Under the pieces are notes generated by a model. It ran no database searches, was not told where the DNA came from, and saw only the letters and a list, made by a program, of their open reading frames with translations. Below, one piece after another: positions 31,396 to 42,844 of a stretch of DNA of 64,000 bases (positions are counted from its first letter, which is position 1; each line of letters begins with the position of its first letter). The stretch comes from Strigamia acuminata (taxonomy: Eukaryota; Arthropoda; Chilopoda; Geophilomorpha; Linotaeniidae). The stretch covers positions 12,032,186 to 12,096,185 of the forward strand of contig OX442317.1 in NCBI GenBank assembly GCA_949358305.1, in the 5' to 3' direction. The translations under genes were made by a program, and so were the position numbers.

Positions 31396-32859
31396 TGTTG
31401 CTAGCAACAAATGGAGTTGTCAAAACGTTTACCGGCTAGGAAGAAAATCTATACATGTGGCAATTTCCTGGAAATACAGACAAAACGTTTTTAATAATAT
31501 TCTTGTGTGTTTGAGTTCGAATTTGTCAATTATCTGAATATTTCCCCGTATAAAAGCGTTTGCCATGTGAATTAATTATCTGAAATGTCAAAATATTGCT
31601 TTGTAAGTTTTTGTTGTCACTTATTAACGTTTTGTGCAATTTTTACCTGTTTCTTGAGTGTTATCTATTTCCAGTTCATTAGTGTAAGCAGTATGACAAG
31701 CTGGATGCATCTCGCTCAATTCAAATGTGGACTGGAAGAGATCTAACTGTTATTATTAATGTTTAAATGCATTCAGTGCATTTTATCAGTTTATTAGCAA
31801 TTTTCCTACCTTGTTTAATGTCCTGTGTGTCTATTGTGCACATGTGTGTTCAACACCGCTCGTTTCAGGTGTGAAAACGTTTAAAAAGTGTGCAATTGAT
31901 CGCCTCCCATGCGTGTCCGCCTCTGGACAGCTGGTAGAAATGTTCCAGGTCCTGTCACGGATTAAAAACCACCTATATTAGTTGTTTGTATGCCTATTAA
32001 TTAATTTGTTACCTTAAAATGCCTCTCACTTGTCCTGGAAGTTTAATTGGATTGCTTTTGTGCTCATATGAGCAATCTCTCTCTCCTTGTCCGCCATTGC
32101 TGTGGGCGTGGCTTAAGTGTCTCTGTAAAGAGGTATTTAAAATTACCTTTTTGTGGGTTTTATGAGGTATTTGTGAGTAATTGGGCATTTGTGTATTTAG
32201 CAATGTAATAGTCTTAAATTTTATTGCATGATGATAATGCTTTCTGATGTAGATACTGCACTCACTGTAGAGCTGCAATTTGATTGGCAGAAAACCTCTG
32301 TATTTATTCTTTTTCTTGTGTTTCATGAATATTTACTTGGATTTAATGCATTTCCAATGGGTTCTTGAATATAGCATCTAAAGATTGATTGTAAAACTGA
32401 TTTATTGCATTTAATGTAGGTTTTTCAGTTGTTAGGCTTAAGCAAATGTACTTGATGCCCTGTACGGTAGTCTATTTGTATCAGATGGTTTATTTCCTCC
32501 CTTTTTCAGGGACCTAAGGCTTCCTTACTTTCAAGTGCATATGTCCTTATACAATGCTTATGTGATTGCACTTGTTATAGTTTATTGTTTTAAGTGTAAC
32601 TGCTTTGTTTCTGCTCTCGCGCTGCATTGTATCTGTGTTATTCATGTTTTCAATGATATTAAACGATGTTTATTTTTACTCCCGTGGATTTTATTAACAG
32701 AATGAGTGAGGAGTAAAAACTCCTTGTTTCCTCCAAAGTACCTGCTGTTCTGGATGCCTGACAGATGGACATTGAATCTTCAAAGCCACTATACAAAATC
32801 AGCGGTCAAAAAGAAGGTCCTTAGTTTCATAATTGGCCCAACCCAGGCCAGTTGCAACA
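31396..32859 (+). repeat. BEL-2 5' LTR (1464 bp)
   Basis: Begins with the perfect palindrome TGTTGCTAGCAACA and ends CCAGTTGCAACA. Followed by TTTT and the primer site. It contains no convincing gene; a 105-codon minus frame at 32009 is present in both LTRs and has no recognisable domain. Confidence 0.93.
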
Positions 32860-33924
32860 TTTTTGGTCCCAGTGACCAGGATACTTCGTGTCATCGCGAA
32901 TTCGAGTCTGTGCCAGGTTTATTGTGTGATTTATGATTTGCTCTCATTTCAAGTGTCAAGCACCAGTGCTTTTTGTATGCGTGTCGTCCGTGCGCCGTTG
33001 TACGCCTGTATTTCCGGTCAGTTGCGGTCACGTATCTTGTGAAAGTGCCAAAAGGTGTGTTTCAAGTGCATCAGGTGTGTCCAGCTGCTTAGCGCCGTCT
33101 GTCTTCAAGTGCGCACTTGAGTTTGTGCCAAGTGACAGTGAGCCGTGCAGTGAATTCGCCTGTTTGGAGCAAATCGTCCTTTTCCCGTTTTGTGTCGTCG
33201 TGACAGTGGATCTCCTTCGAGTGGACAACGTCCTCAGTGTGGAGTTCAAGCCGCAGCGCACCACTGGTCGCGGACGTTCCTGGCTGTCAACTAGTCGTCA
33301 ATCATCACACAACGCAATGCGATGTCCATCTGAAACAAAGATTTATATTTATAATTTTGTCTCAAATAAATTAAATATAATCTTCTTAAGTATATGTCCA
33401 GCATTCAGTCAGGTCTTTGGGGGAAAACAAATCGTTTATTTAGCAAAGTCTTATTCAAGTGATCAGTTTTGGTCTAATAAGAAAAGATTTTCGAAAATAA
33501 TTCAGTTTGGAGTTGTTTGTTTGCAATTTGGTTGTTAAATCTACAATTGAATCTGGGCAAATACTCAAGTTCGCTCGCCATTACTGCATTAGGCAGAGAG
33601 CAATTGTCGCTTAAATACGCCAGAGTGCAATTCCGTACAGATAAGCGTATCGAAATTTATTGTGACTCGAGGGTTTTGGGGGTCTTTGTCATCTCCAAAA
33701 TCAATAGTTAGCTCACATAAATTAAGCGCTGTCGCATCGATCCTTGAACGTGGGATTTCGAGGTCGAAATTCGAGTGTGTAAGTCAAATCCGTCCTTTTT
33801 GTTTGTTGGTGTCTCTGCTTTGCCCTTAGTGTGTCGTCCGTTGGGTTGGGATCCAACTGGAAAAGGAGATTTTATTTTTACACAAAGAATCAATTCCTGT
33901 TGTCAAAGTTTACTTATCTGAAAA
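32860..33924 (+). other. BEL-2 leader with primer-binding site
   Basis: TGGTCCCAGTGACCAGG at 32864-32880 is the likely primer-binding site. About 1 kb of untranslated leader follows. An open frame of 201 codons at 32933-33538 has no recognisable domain and is probably chance. Confidence 0.6.
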
Positions 33925-36600
33925 ATGTCACTTCCAGTAACCACTCCAGTCGCGCCGCCGTCCGCAGATCAGATAGAAGAATGGGAAATCTTATGGAAAT
34001 CGAAGATAGGGAACATAGAAGACTTGTTGGGAACGTCAACAAACATGCAGGATTTTGGGGAGTTGGATGCCATTTCCCAATCAATTCAGGAGCAACATGC
34101 TACATTGATAGATGATCTCACCGTTCTCCAACCGCACCTGGCAAGAGAGAAATATCTGGATTTCATCGTTCGTTTGGACAAGATTGGATCGAAGGTCAAC
34201 CACTTGAAGAAGCGAGTGGAAGTCGCCCGGACCAGTTCAACCTCCTTGGGAGCTAGTGCCATTGCTTCACAGACGTTCAACACCGGATTCACATCGGTGT
34301 CGTCAAAGAAGCATAACTTACGCCTACCCAAGATTGAGATCACCAAATATGATGGAAGCCCACTGAAGTTCCAGTCATATATAGACATGTTCGATGCTGC
34401 TGTCGACAAGAACGATGAATTGTCGGACATCGAGAAACTACAATACTTGAAGTCAACCTGTACCGGAGATGCGGAAAAGGTCGTTGGATCTTTTCCACTA
34501 ACCAAAGACTCTTACTCTCTTGCATTGGCAGAGCTAAGAAGTCGTTATGGATCTGAAATTAATCAGAAGAATGCGTTGGTAAAGTCGATACGCGAACTCA
34601 AGGCGGTACACGAGATGTATCCAGTCCTGCCGGTCAAGCAATTGTTGACATCGATTTCATCCTCGTTAAAAACGCTCGATAAACTACATGTACCTATCCG
34701 AACAGCTGGTCTTTTCCTCGTGCCTGACCTTCTGGAAAAGTTTCCACCTGACATAGCGAAACGTTACCACCGCACCAACCAGGGTCGCATGGACAACGTA
34801 CTAAAGTTTGTGGACTTTGTTGCGGAAGAACTGCGGATTGCTGAGCTCGCTGAAGAAACGGTTCTGAAAGCAAAAGCATCTAAGAAAAAACAAGAAAAAT
34901 CAGAAAAGTCACCGAAAGAGTCGGATTTTGCGCGAAAAGGCACCATGTCAACCTGTTTCACCTCACAGTCAGGGAAGGACAAACCTAAACCATCCGGTCC
35001 AATGGGGTCGGGAAAAATCGTCTGCGTTTTTTGTGACGGATCACATTATAATGCGAAATGCGACGCTTCTCTTACTGTTGCGGAACGAACAGAAATCGCT
35101 AAACAAAAGCGCTTATGCTTTAATTGCCTCCGCAGAAATCATTCGGCGAAAGACTGCTTGGTAAGCTTCAGTTGCAGGAAATGTGGGGGTCGACATCACA
35201 CGATAATCTGCTCCAAAGGTGAAGAGAAACCTGCTGAAAAGAAAGAAGAAATTCCCACCCAATCCAGTGTCTCTGCAAATGTATCTTTAGCAGTTGCATC
35301 GAGTATTCAGTTGATGGTATTTTCAGCTCAATTAATCCGAAAAAACAAGGAGCCAGTTATCGTCCGAGGTCTTCTTGACCCCGGGAGTCACCGGTCGTAC
35401 GTATCTACCAAATTGGTCGAATGCCTTCGGATGACAAAGAAGGGATCCGTAGCATACATGATGAAGCGATTGGATGATGAACATGCGGTTCCCGCTAATT
35501 ACGACGTAATTCCAGTAGAGCTACAGTCACGTCACGGAAATCAAAAGCTTACATTTGATGCGTTAAAAGCTAAAGCGTTGCCCACAGTCAGTGGACTGAC
35601 AAACGCCGAAACTATCAAGAAAATATTGGCGTTTGGATTGGAATTAGCTGAACCGCATCCGTCAGTCACGGATGAAATTGACTTCCTAATAGGAGGTGAC
35701 AACTTTTGGAAAGTTGCTCTCTGTGGAAGAAAACGAATTAGCAAAACATTTGGTTTGTCTCGCACGATATTTGGTTGGATTGCCAATGGTTCGATTGGAA
35801 ACACAAACCACGATTTGGATGAATATTCGGATACTAGCGCAGCTGTATCGTGTCTCTCGGTAGAACAAGGCCAAATTATCCGGAACAAATCAAAAAATCC
35901 GGTCCTAATCGCAACTCAAGCATCGGAAGTCGTCCATCGCAAGAAGTTGAGTCAAATTTCAGATGAAAAGTCAAGTTGTTTCTGCACAGTCAACTCAAAC
36001 CTTCCCAAATCATCAAAGACCATGCTTTCTCGAAAGGAAGGATCTGGAAATGCAGTCAAGAGCTGGCTACTTGGTTCTTTCGGCCGGGAAAATATTCCTC
36101 GTTACCGTGTGGAGAAGAGTTGGACTCGGAATTGGAGTGTAAGGTTATCCCACCCGGACTTTTTAAATTTCTGGGGCTCGATTCGAAGTAATCTAGAGGA
36201 AATTCAATCGATTAAAGGCCCAATGTTCTTGGGAAAAAAGGAAAAGCTTCTCGAGTTGCTGAAAATAGACAAAAAACCTTTACTATTCAGAAATACAAGA
36301 GACGTTTTGAGTCAAACTATTATCAAACAAGATCGAAATGTTGGCGCAGAAATCGAATTGGTAAAGGAAGCAGATGCACGTCGTCCTAAGTATCGATATA
36401 GATCGCCTTGCACAAAGATGAAGTCGTTTGTAGGCAAAAATCAGAAATTTTCTTTCACTCATCAAGACTATGGTTTCTATTCAAAAGATCCACTGAAACA
36501 GAAACAGATGATAAATACACTGGTCAAGTTAAGCTTGGTCGCTGTTGGTAAAAGAATACCTGAATGGATTTCAAACCTATTACGTCAAAGAATTACATAG
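33925..36600 (+). CDS. BEL-2 Gag-protease protein with unrecognised C-terminus
   Basis: An 891-codon frame starting MSLPVTTPVAPPSADQ. The N-terminal Gag region contains the BEL block LPKIEITKYDGSPLKFQSYI (from about residue 133) and the helical segment EKLQYLKSTCTGDAEKVV. Three zinc knuckles lie at about 366-425 (CVFCDGSHYNAKC, CFNCLRRNHSAKDC, CRKCGGRHHTIIC). The protease has RGLLDPGSHRSYV near 482. The protease-adjacent domain ends with FGLSRTIFGWIANGS near 620. From about 650 to 891 the sequence no longer matches BEL pol: there is no RT (no xxDD), RNase H or integrase motif. This could be an internal deletion joined out of frame or a new domain. The stop is 33 bases before the 3' LTR. Confidence 0.85.
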   Translation: MSLPVTTPVAPPSADQIEEWEILWKSKIGNIEDLLGTSTNMQDFGELDAISQSIQEQHATLIDDLTVLQPHLAREKYLDFIVRLDKIGSKVNHLKKRVEVARTSSTSLGASAIASQTFNTGFTSVSSKKHNLRLPKIEITKYDGSPLKFQSYIDMFDAAVDKNDELSDIEKLQYLKSTCTGDAEKVVGSFPLTKDSYSLALAELRSRYGSEINQKNALVKSIRELKAVHEMYPVLPVKQLLTSISSSLKTLDKLHVPIRTAGLFLVPDLLEKFPPDIAKRYHRTNQGRMDNVLKFVDFVAEELRIAELAEETVLKAKASKKKQEKSEKSPKESDFARKGTMSTCFTSQSGKDKPKPSGPMGSGKIVCVFCDGSHYNAKCDASLTVAERTEIAKQKRLCFNCLRRNHSAKDCLVSFSCRKCGGRHHTIICSKGEEKPAEKKEEIPTQSSVSANVSLAVASSIQLMVFSAQLIRKNKEPVIVRGLLDPGSHRSYVSTKLVECLRMTKKGSVAYMMKRLDDEHAVPANYDVIPVELQSRHGNQKLTFDALKAKALPTVSGLTNAETIKKILAFGLELAEPHPSVTDEIDFLIGGDNFWKVALCGRKRISKTFGLSRTIFGWIANGSIGNTNHDLDEYSDTSAAVSCLSVEQGQIIRNKSKNPVLIATQASEVVHRKKLSQISDEKSSCFCTVNSNLPKSSKTMLSRKEGSGNAVKSWLLGSFGRENIPRYRVEKSWTRNWSVRLSHPDFLNFWGSIRSNLEEIQSIKGPMFLGKKEKLLELLKIDKKPLLFRNTRDVLSQTIIKQDRNVGAEIELVKEADARRPKYRYRSPCTKMKSFVGKNQKFSFTHQDYGFYSKDPLKQKQMINTLVKLSLVAVGKRIPEWISNLLRQRIT

Positions 36601-36633
36601 GATGTCGGTTTCTTTCTTTCGGCCGGCAATCTT

Positions 36634-38097
36634 TGTTGCTAGCAACAAATGGAGTTGTCAAAACGTTTACCGGCTAGGAAGAAAATCTATACATGTGGCA
36701 ATTTCCTGGAAATACAGACAAAACGTTTTTAATAATATTCTTGTGTGTTTGAGTTCGAATTTGTCAATTATCTGAATATTTCCCCGTATAAAAGCGTTTG
36801 CCATGTGAATTAATTATCTGAAATGTCAAAATATTGCTTTGTAAGTTTTTGTTGTCACTTATTAACGTTTTGTGCAATTTTTACCTGTTTCTTGAGTGTT
36901 ATCTATTTCCAGTTCATTAGTGTAAGCAGTATGACAAGCTGGATGCATCTCGCTCAATTCAAATGTGGACTGGAAGAGATCTAACTGTTATTATTAATGT
37001 TTAAATGCATTCAGTGCATTTTATCAGTTTATTAGCAATTTTCCTACCTTGTTTAATGTCCTGTGTGTCTATTGTGCACATGTGTGTTCAACACCGCTCG
37101 TTTCAGGTGTGAAAACGTTTAAAAAGTGTGCAATTGATCGCCTCCCATGCGTGTCCGCCTCTGGACAGCTGGTAGAAATGTTCCAGGTCCTGTCACGGAT
37201 TAAAAACCACCTATATTAGTTGTTTGTATGCCTATTAATTAATTTGTTACCTTAAAATGCCTCTCACTTGTCCTGGAAGTTTAATTGGATTGCTTTTGTG
37301 CTCATATGAGCAATCTCTCTCTCCTTGTCCGCCATTGCTGTGGGCGTGGCTTAAGTGTCTCTGTAAAGAGGTATTTAAAATTACCTTTTTGTGGGTTTTA
37401 TGAGGTATTTGTGAGTAATTGGGCATTTGTGTATTTAGCAATGTAATAGTCTTAAATTTTATTGCATGATGATAATGCTTTCTGATGTAGATACTGCACT
37501 CACTGTAGAGCTGCAATTTGATTGGCAGAAAACCTCTGTATTTATTCTTTTTCTTGTGTTTCATGAATATTTACTTGGATTTAATGCATTTCCAATGGGT
37601 TCTTGAATATAGCATCTAAAGATTGATTGTAAAACTGATTTATTGCATTTAATGTAGGTTTTTCAGTTGTTAGGCTTAAGCAAATGTACTTGATGCCCTG
37701 TACGGTAGTCTATTTGTATCAGATGGTTTATTTCCTCCCTTTTTCAGGGACCTAAGGCTTCCTTACTTTCAAGTGCATATGTCCTTATACAATGCTTATG
37801 TGATTGCACTTGTTATAGTTTATTGTTTTAAGTGTAACTGCTTTGTTTCTGCTCTCGCGCTGCATTGTATCTGTGTTATTCATGTTTTCAATGATATTAA
37901 ACGATGTTTATTTTTACTCCCGTGGATTTTATTAACAGAATGAGTGAGGAGTAAAAACTCCTTGTTTCCTCCAAAGTACCTGCTGTTCTGGATGCCTGAC
38001 AGATGGACATTGAATCTTCAAAGCCACTATACAAAATCAGCGGTCAAAAAGAAGGTCCTTAGTTTCATAATTGGCCCAACCCAGGCCAGTTGCAACA
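36634..38097 (+). repeat. BEL-2 3' LTR (1464 bp)
   Basis: Same length and, as far as compared, same sequence as the 5' LTR. Preceded by a pyrimidine tract and GGCCGGCAATCTT instead of a purine run. Confidence 0.93.
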
Positions 38098-38648
38098 GCG
38101 CGGACATTTCTTGAATTGCGCTGCTTGATCCTCATGCTTAAACCTGTGCCATGTCTAATAAATAACTCTTCGATGGATTGCGCAACCAAAAGGAAATGGA
38201 CAGAAAGTGAACAAACTTAATCAACAGAACATGCACCTTTCAAACTCTTGCCAAGCGCCGCTGAAATCATCAATGCCCAGAATTCAGATTCATGGTCACG
38301 TGAGATAACACTATATTTAATTATTCGAATATTATTTTTAGATCTAGAATAATTTGAAATAAGCGCGCAAGATTTTGATATGCATAAGAAAATATGATGT
38401 AGTTTTTCCCCATTTTCATGAATAGAATTTGTAAAAATAGTCATTAATTAATTCCCCTGTCTGCCAATATGAAAATAACATCCAAATATGGCTTCAGACT
38501 TGCAAACAAGTGAAATTTTCAAGATCCTTTAAATTAGTCAGCCCTAATATCATTGTTAGTGGACCATAATACTATAATATCACTTTAAATCATTCTGTTT
38601 TTGTTTCTTTAATATTTTATTTCACATCTTTTCAATATCATTCTTAAC

Positions 38649-38686
<38 letters not shown>

Positions 38687-41600
38687 AAAATAGTGCTACC
38701 CACCTATATTTTTGTTTATCTTTGTTTCTAATTGTTTTATCGTTTTTATTGTTTAATTTATTCTTTCACCTTTATTTTCCAAGTGTTTATTACCAATCAT
38801 TCATAGTATTAAACAATCTGTAAGCACCATCATAGGTTTCCAGCTCAGGGTGACCATCAGCATTGTGACGTGCATTTGGGTGTTTCACTTTGAATTAAAA
38901 GTCTACTGTACTCCATGTGCTGTCAGGGATGCAGCAGGTCATGATTTTACTGCGCAGCTTTGTTTCTACTCATTGTGCATCAAGAGACCCCATTTGGGCG
39001 AACAAACCAACTGAAGTACTTAGCTGTCACCCAGGTATTACTTCAGACCACCCACATCTCATTTCTGAACAATAATTGGTTTGCTCTGGATCTGGACTGG
39101 AATCCAGTATGCCATTCTCTGAATCTTTGTGCCATAAATGTGAGGAACACTGAACTTTGCGACTAAGGATTCCATATCTGAGGACACTTCTGGAGCTGAT
39201 AGTGTATGCAAACATTACTGCAAAGTGCCAAGTGGTGCCTTGCCTTTGGATCTCTGTCAAGCGACAGCCATACAAGCATAGGAGCCTCTTTTCCTGTATA
39301 AAGCGCAATTTCAATTGCGCATACTATCCTGGCTAGAGCAACACTATATTGAACTACCGTTTGTCAGGTGTGTTTGGTGTTGTGTGCCGTGTTAAGGTAA
39401 TGTATTGTCGCCTTTTAACATCAGCAAACAGTTTTACAAATTCAACAATTGTATTGGAGCACCTAACAGCATTGCTATGTGATCCATTGTCTGCATTGAT
39501 GCCTGAACTTTAAGGACAGCTACGAAATCGTTATTATTTCTGTGATTAATACTTGTGATGTCCAAAGATCTAAACATTCTAGATACCACCACCATTTTGA
39601 TTTACATTACAGCTTGAACAGCAGCGCTCATCATGTATGCGCAAACACCATCGTGTTCGTTGGCGATCATGTCCACAGACAACTATGGCTTCTCTGCATA
39701 CCCACGGAGACTGACTGCTTGCATTTCTGAACCTGAATTTCATCTAGATGCAATATGGCGTAATTATAGAACTCTGACTTTTGCATTGATTAAATTAGGG
39801 ACAAGGATATTTCATGAGAATGATTGGAAATACCACCAAAGAATCACGACGACAACTGAACTCAGTGACGTCAACCGAGTGTTGGAGTGTCAACAGACTT
39901 TCGTTGCTCAACAACATGGCGGTTTGTGTGCTGGTTCAGTGTTGCGGATTGTTGAAGTGTTACAATTGGGCAAATATTTCTTTAATAACCTAAAAACTTC
40001 TAGGTGTACTTTTTTGTGTTTGTGTTGTGAATTGCGCAAAACTCCGCAACGAAAAGCCAACGTCGTGGATCTTAATTTATTTTTCTATGTTACCAAAGTA
40101 ACTAAATCTTTCCTACTCTTGTTTTTGAACTATTTCCCTTGCCCATTGTTTCATCATCTTAACTAATTTCCATTGATTCCAACATGAGTTCAACTACTAC
40201 CTATGTCAACTCCCACATCAATGTCAGTAATATCCTGTCTAGCACCACCCGATGATCAAATGGACCTAATGTGTACGTCCAAATCCCATCTCCTAAGCCC
40301 GTTTTAATGTCATCTTGGATGGGGTTGAACTTTGTACCTCGGGTTGGACATCGTCAATCAAAAACCAGTGCTAGAGACGGACAGTCGGAAAATGTAGTGG
40401 ATTCGGGCCCATGCCACCGACAGCATCGACGCTACAACAATCAAAAAGCCGTACCGAGTATTTTGTTTAAAATATTTATGTCAATACAAAAAAAAAAAAA
40501 AAAAAAAAGACCGAATGTGATGCACTATGCGCAGTTTTCATTTTCGCAAAAAATTATTTTCGTTTTATGTTTTATGTTTAATGTTTTATGTTTTTATGTT
40601 TTATGTTTCCAAGCGCAAGTTAAACTGACTAAACTTAAATATGTGGTAAGCAACTCTCACAGTTTAACATTCTTTGAGTTTCTACATCTTCTCACTAGAA
40701 GTTTCTCTTCTATACTAAACTATAGAAATTTAATCTCAACAACAACTTGTTTATGATTTTCCCCTCACATATGTGCATGTGATAACAACTATTAGTTCAT
40801 AAGAATTTCTTGATGCGTTCGCGCTGAGAAATGTGTGATTATTCTTCAAACTACATATTTTATACGTTGTGTGCGTGTTCTGTTTGTGTCTCGTGAATAA
40901 CGATTGTAATGTGTGGTTGAATTTATTGTTCACATATAAATATGTCGTTGAGCAAATAGGCACGTTCGAGCGGAAACCAACATGGCCAACATCAATCCGA
41001 ATGATCAAATTGGGCAAAAATACATGAACACTTTCCCAATGTTGCCTTTGCTTGTAACTGGACCAAGGACATCGCCAATGAACATTCAGAACTTGTGCCA
41101 GATACATTCCTGGAAAAACAACGCTTGGAACAATGGTTGCGCAATTGAATCTACTATCTGCGGAAATCACAGATGTGCAGCAAATCGAGATCGAGATTAT
41201 TAACCAGTCCATCCGTTGGCTAAAAGCAATCAACAACGACCAAAGGACCATTGTCAAGTGCACAAATGCCGGCACTGTTGAAGGATCATTTGGCTCCATC
41301 ATAGGCGACAAGAACGAATGTGCTCTCCAATGATCATCGTGTGCCCTCAACGACCTCAATAACCACTTAAACCAGTAACGAGTGCAATTAATAACTTGAA
41401 TTCATCTACAGGTTCCACGAGTTGTCACGGCATCACCGTGTTATAACAACCCCACAGTGAGCATTTCGAAATCGACACCTGGACCGATTACATACGCGCA
41501 AATCCCATTGCGCAGTATCTTAGTCACCTGTAGTGTTTTCACCACACCAACAACAGAGCCATGGAGTATTTGCGCATAAAGAATGAAGAGTAACAGTGAC

Positions 41601-42844
41601 CACAAGACATCAAGAACGCAACTGATAAAGTACAATTGGCAGAATACAGACAGTTTGCTGATAAACAAGCTGCCAAATTCGTTGCAAAGAAAGCTGCCCA
41701 ACAACAACAAAGAAATATAGAGCACCGCTTCCTACAATGCAATGTTTGCCCCAGCTGTTAGTGTCTTTCAAGGACCACATGGTTGGGATGACTTTCTAAT
41801 CGACCGTCACACTCGAGCTGATGCCCAGCCTTTGCCAGCATCTGAAATTATTTGCAATTTCATGCAGGGCACCCGAGTGTGTGTGTAATTTGGTATGTCA
41901 AACAATATGCAGAAGCAATTGTTTCGCTCATTGGCCTATGCCGATTTGCGCATACCACCCACTGAAACGGAACCATTCCTGGATTTGATCTTTCAAAGGT
42001 ATGGTGAGATGATTTTCGACCACTGTAATTGAAATCAACCTTCGGGGGGGCCACCACATGTGAGAAGGCCCAGAAAATAGTGGTCAACATTGCCTCCAAT
42101 ACCTTGAAACATTTACGGATCCCGGCCCATCTAGAAACCATTTGAGGATAGCTAAAATCACGTGGGTTATCACTCAGCGATGGACCGCCAAATTCAAATC
42201 CGTAAATTTTGTGTTCAACAAATAACTTTGTGTTCATATGTGTTAATATTCTACAAACTGCTAGAAACAGTAAGTGTTTTTTGCGCAAATAAGTTTCATC
42301 ACAGTGATAATTCAACGTTGTGAAGTGTTTAATTTTAGTTATTATGATTTTGTGCTTCGAAAAGACTGTTAGCGAACAATTAAGACTTTTATTTTGAAGT
42401 GCATTCATTTATTTTGTTTAATTTTATCATTTATCCTGATTTTCAGTGTGATAGCCATCAACCTAAAGCATCGAGTAGATTTTTTCATTTCCATTCTCGG
42501 GTCGAGAATTCATTCATTATAATTTCATTTATGGTTATTTCTGATGATTTGATGTTCTAGGTTTGTCTGTCCATGTGATGTCTGACCCATAACTCTTTAA
42601 GTACATGTCCTCCCGTATCGTCCATGTCATGTCATTGTCACTTGTCAAAAGAATATTGAATTGTTCTTAATACATTTTGAGTTATACAAGTAATTTTAGT
42701 TGGTTACATGTTCATTTTTGATTATTTATAATTTCATTGTATTATTTTTGATTATTTTGATTATGATTGTATCGTTTGAGTGCGCATGCTCTCTCTTTTT
42801 GCCTTAATTACAAACAAAGTAATTAAAGTTTAAAGGGTGGGGGA
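38098..42844 (+). mobile_element. Right arm, outer internal segment
   Basis: The reverse complement of left-arm pieces 26167-27160 and 8614-12328. It holds an A33 run near 38650 and an A20 run near 40490, the same TGCGCA-type words as the left arm, and the uninterrupted gypsy target site near 39180-39200. The plus-strand open frames at 39633-40166 and 40271-40756 mirror ones in the left arm but look non-coding. Confidence 0.75.
40982..42030 (+). pseudogene. Decayed helical ORF of the arm element, right copy
   Basis: Plus-strand pieces mirror the left copy: 40982-41203, 41133-41333 (MVAQLNLLSAEITDVQQI), then Gln/Lys-rich and PTETEPFLDLIFQRYGEM segments up to about 42030 in different frames with stops between. 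It is degenerate with no recognised family. Confidence 0.4.

Larger units (their letters stand above)
31396..38097 (+). mobile_element. BEL-2: BEL/Pao element lacking a recognisable RT and integrase
   Basis: Two 1464-bp LTRs that appear identical flank a 3.8 kb interior with one 891-codon ORF. Target duplication GCGC lies at 31392-31395 and 38098-38101. The interior is far too short for a full BEL pol, so it must borrow RT and integrase from a relative. The matching LTRs indicate a recent insertion. Confidence 0.9.

Noticed and set aside
32009-32326. 105-codon minus frame in both BEL-2 LTRs
   Set aside because: Identical LTRs duplicate it automatically; it is low-complexity and has no domain.
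38650-38682. A33 run as a LINE or processed-pseudogene tail
   Set aside because: The same place in the left arm is a T-rich run inside otherwise paired arm sequence; no LINE or gene sequence lies beside it, so it is a simple repeat expansion.
39633-40166. 177-codon frame in the right arm (mirror at 11347-11880)
   Set aside because: Cys/Leu/Phe-rich text with no domain, lying in decayed LTR-element DNA; conservation between arms reflects duplication.
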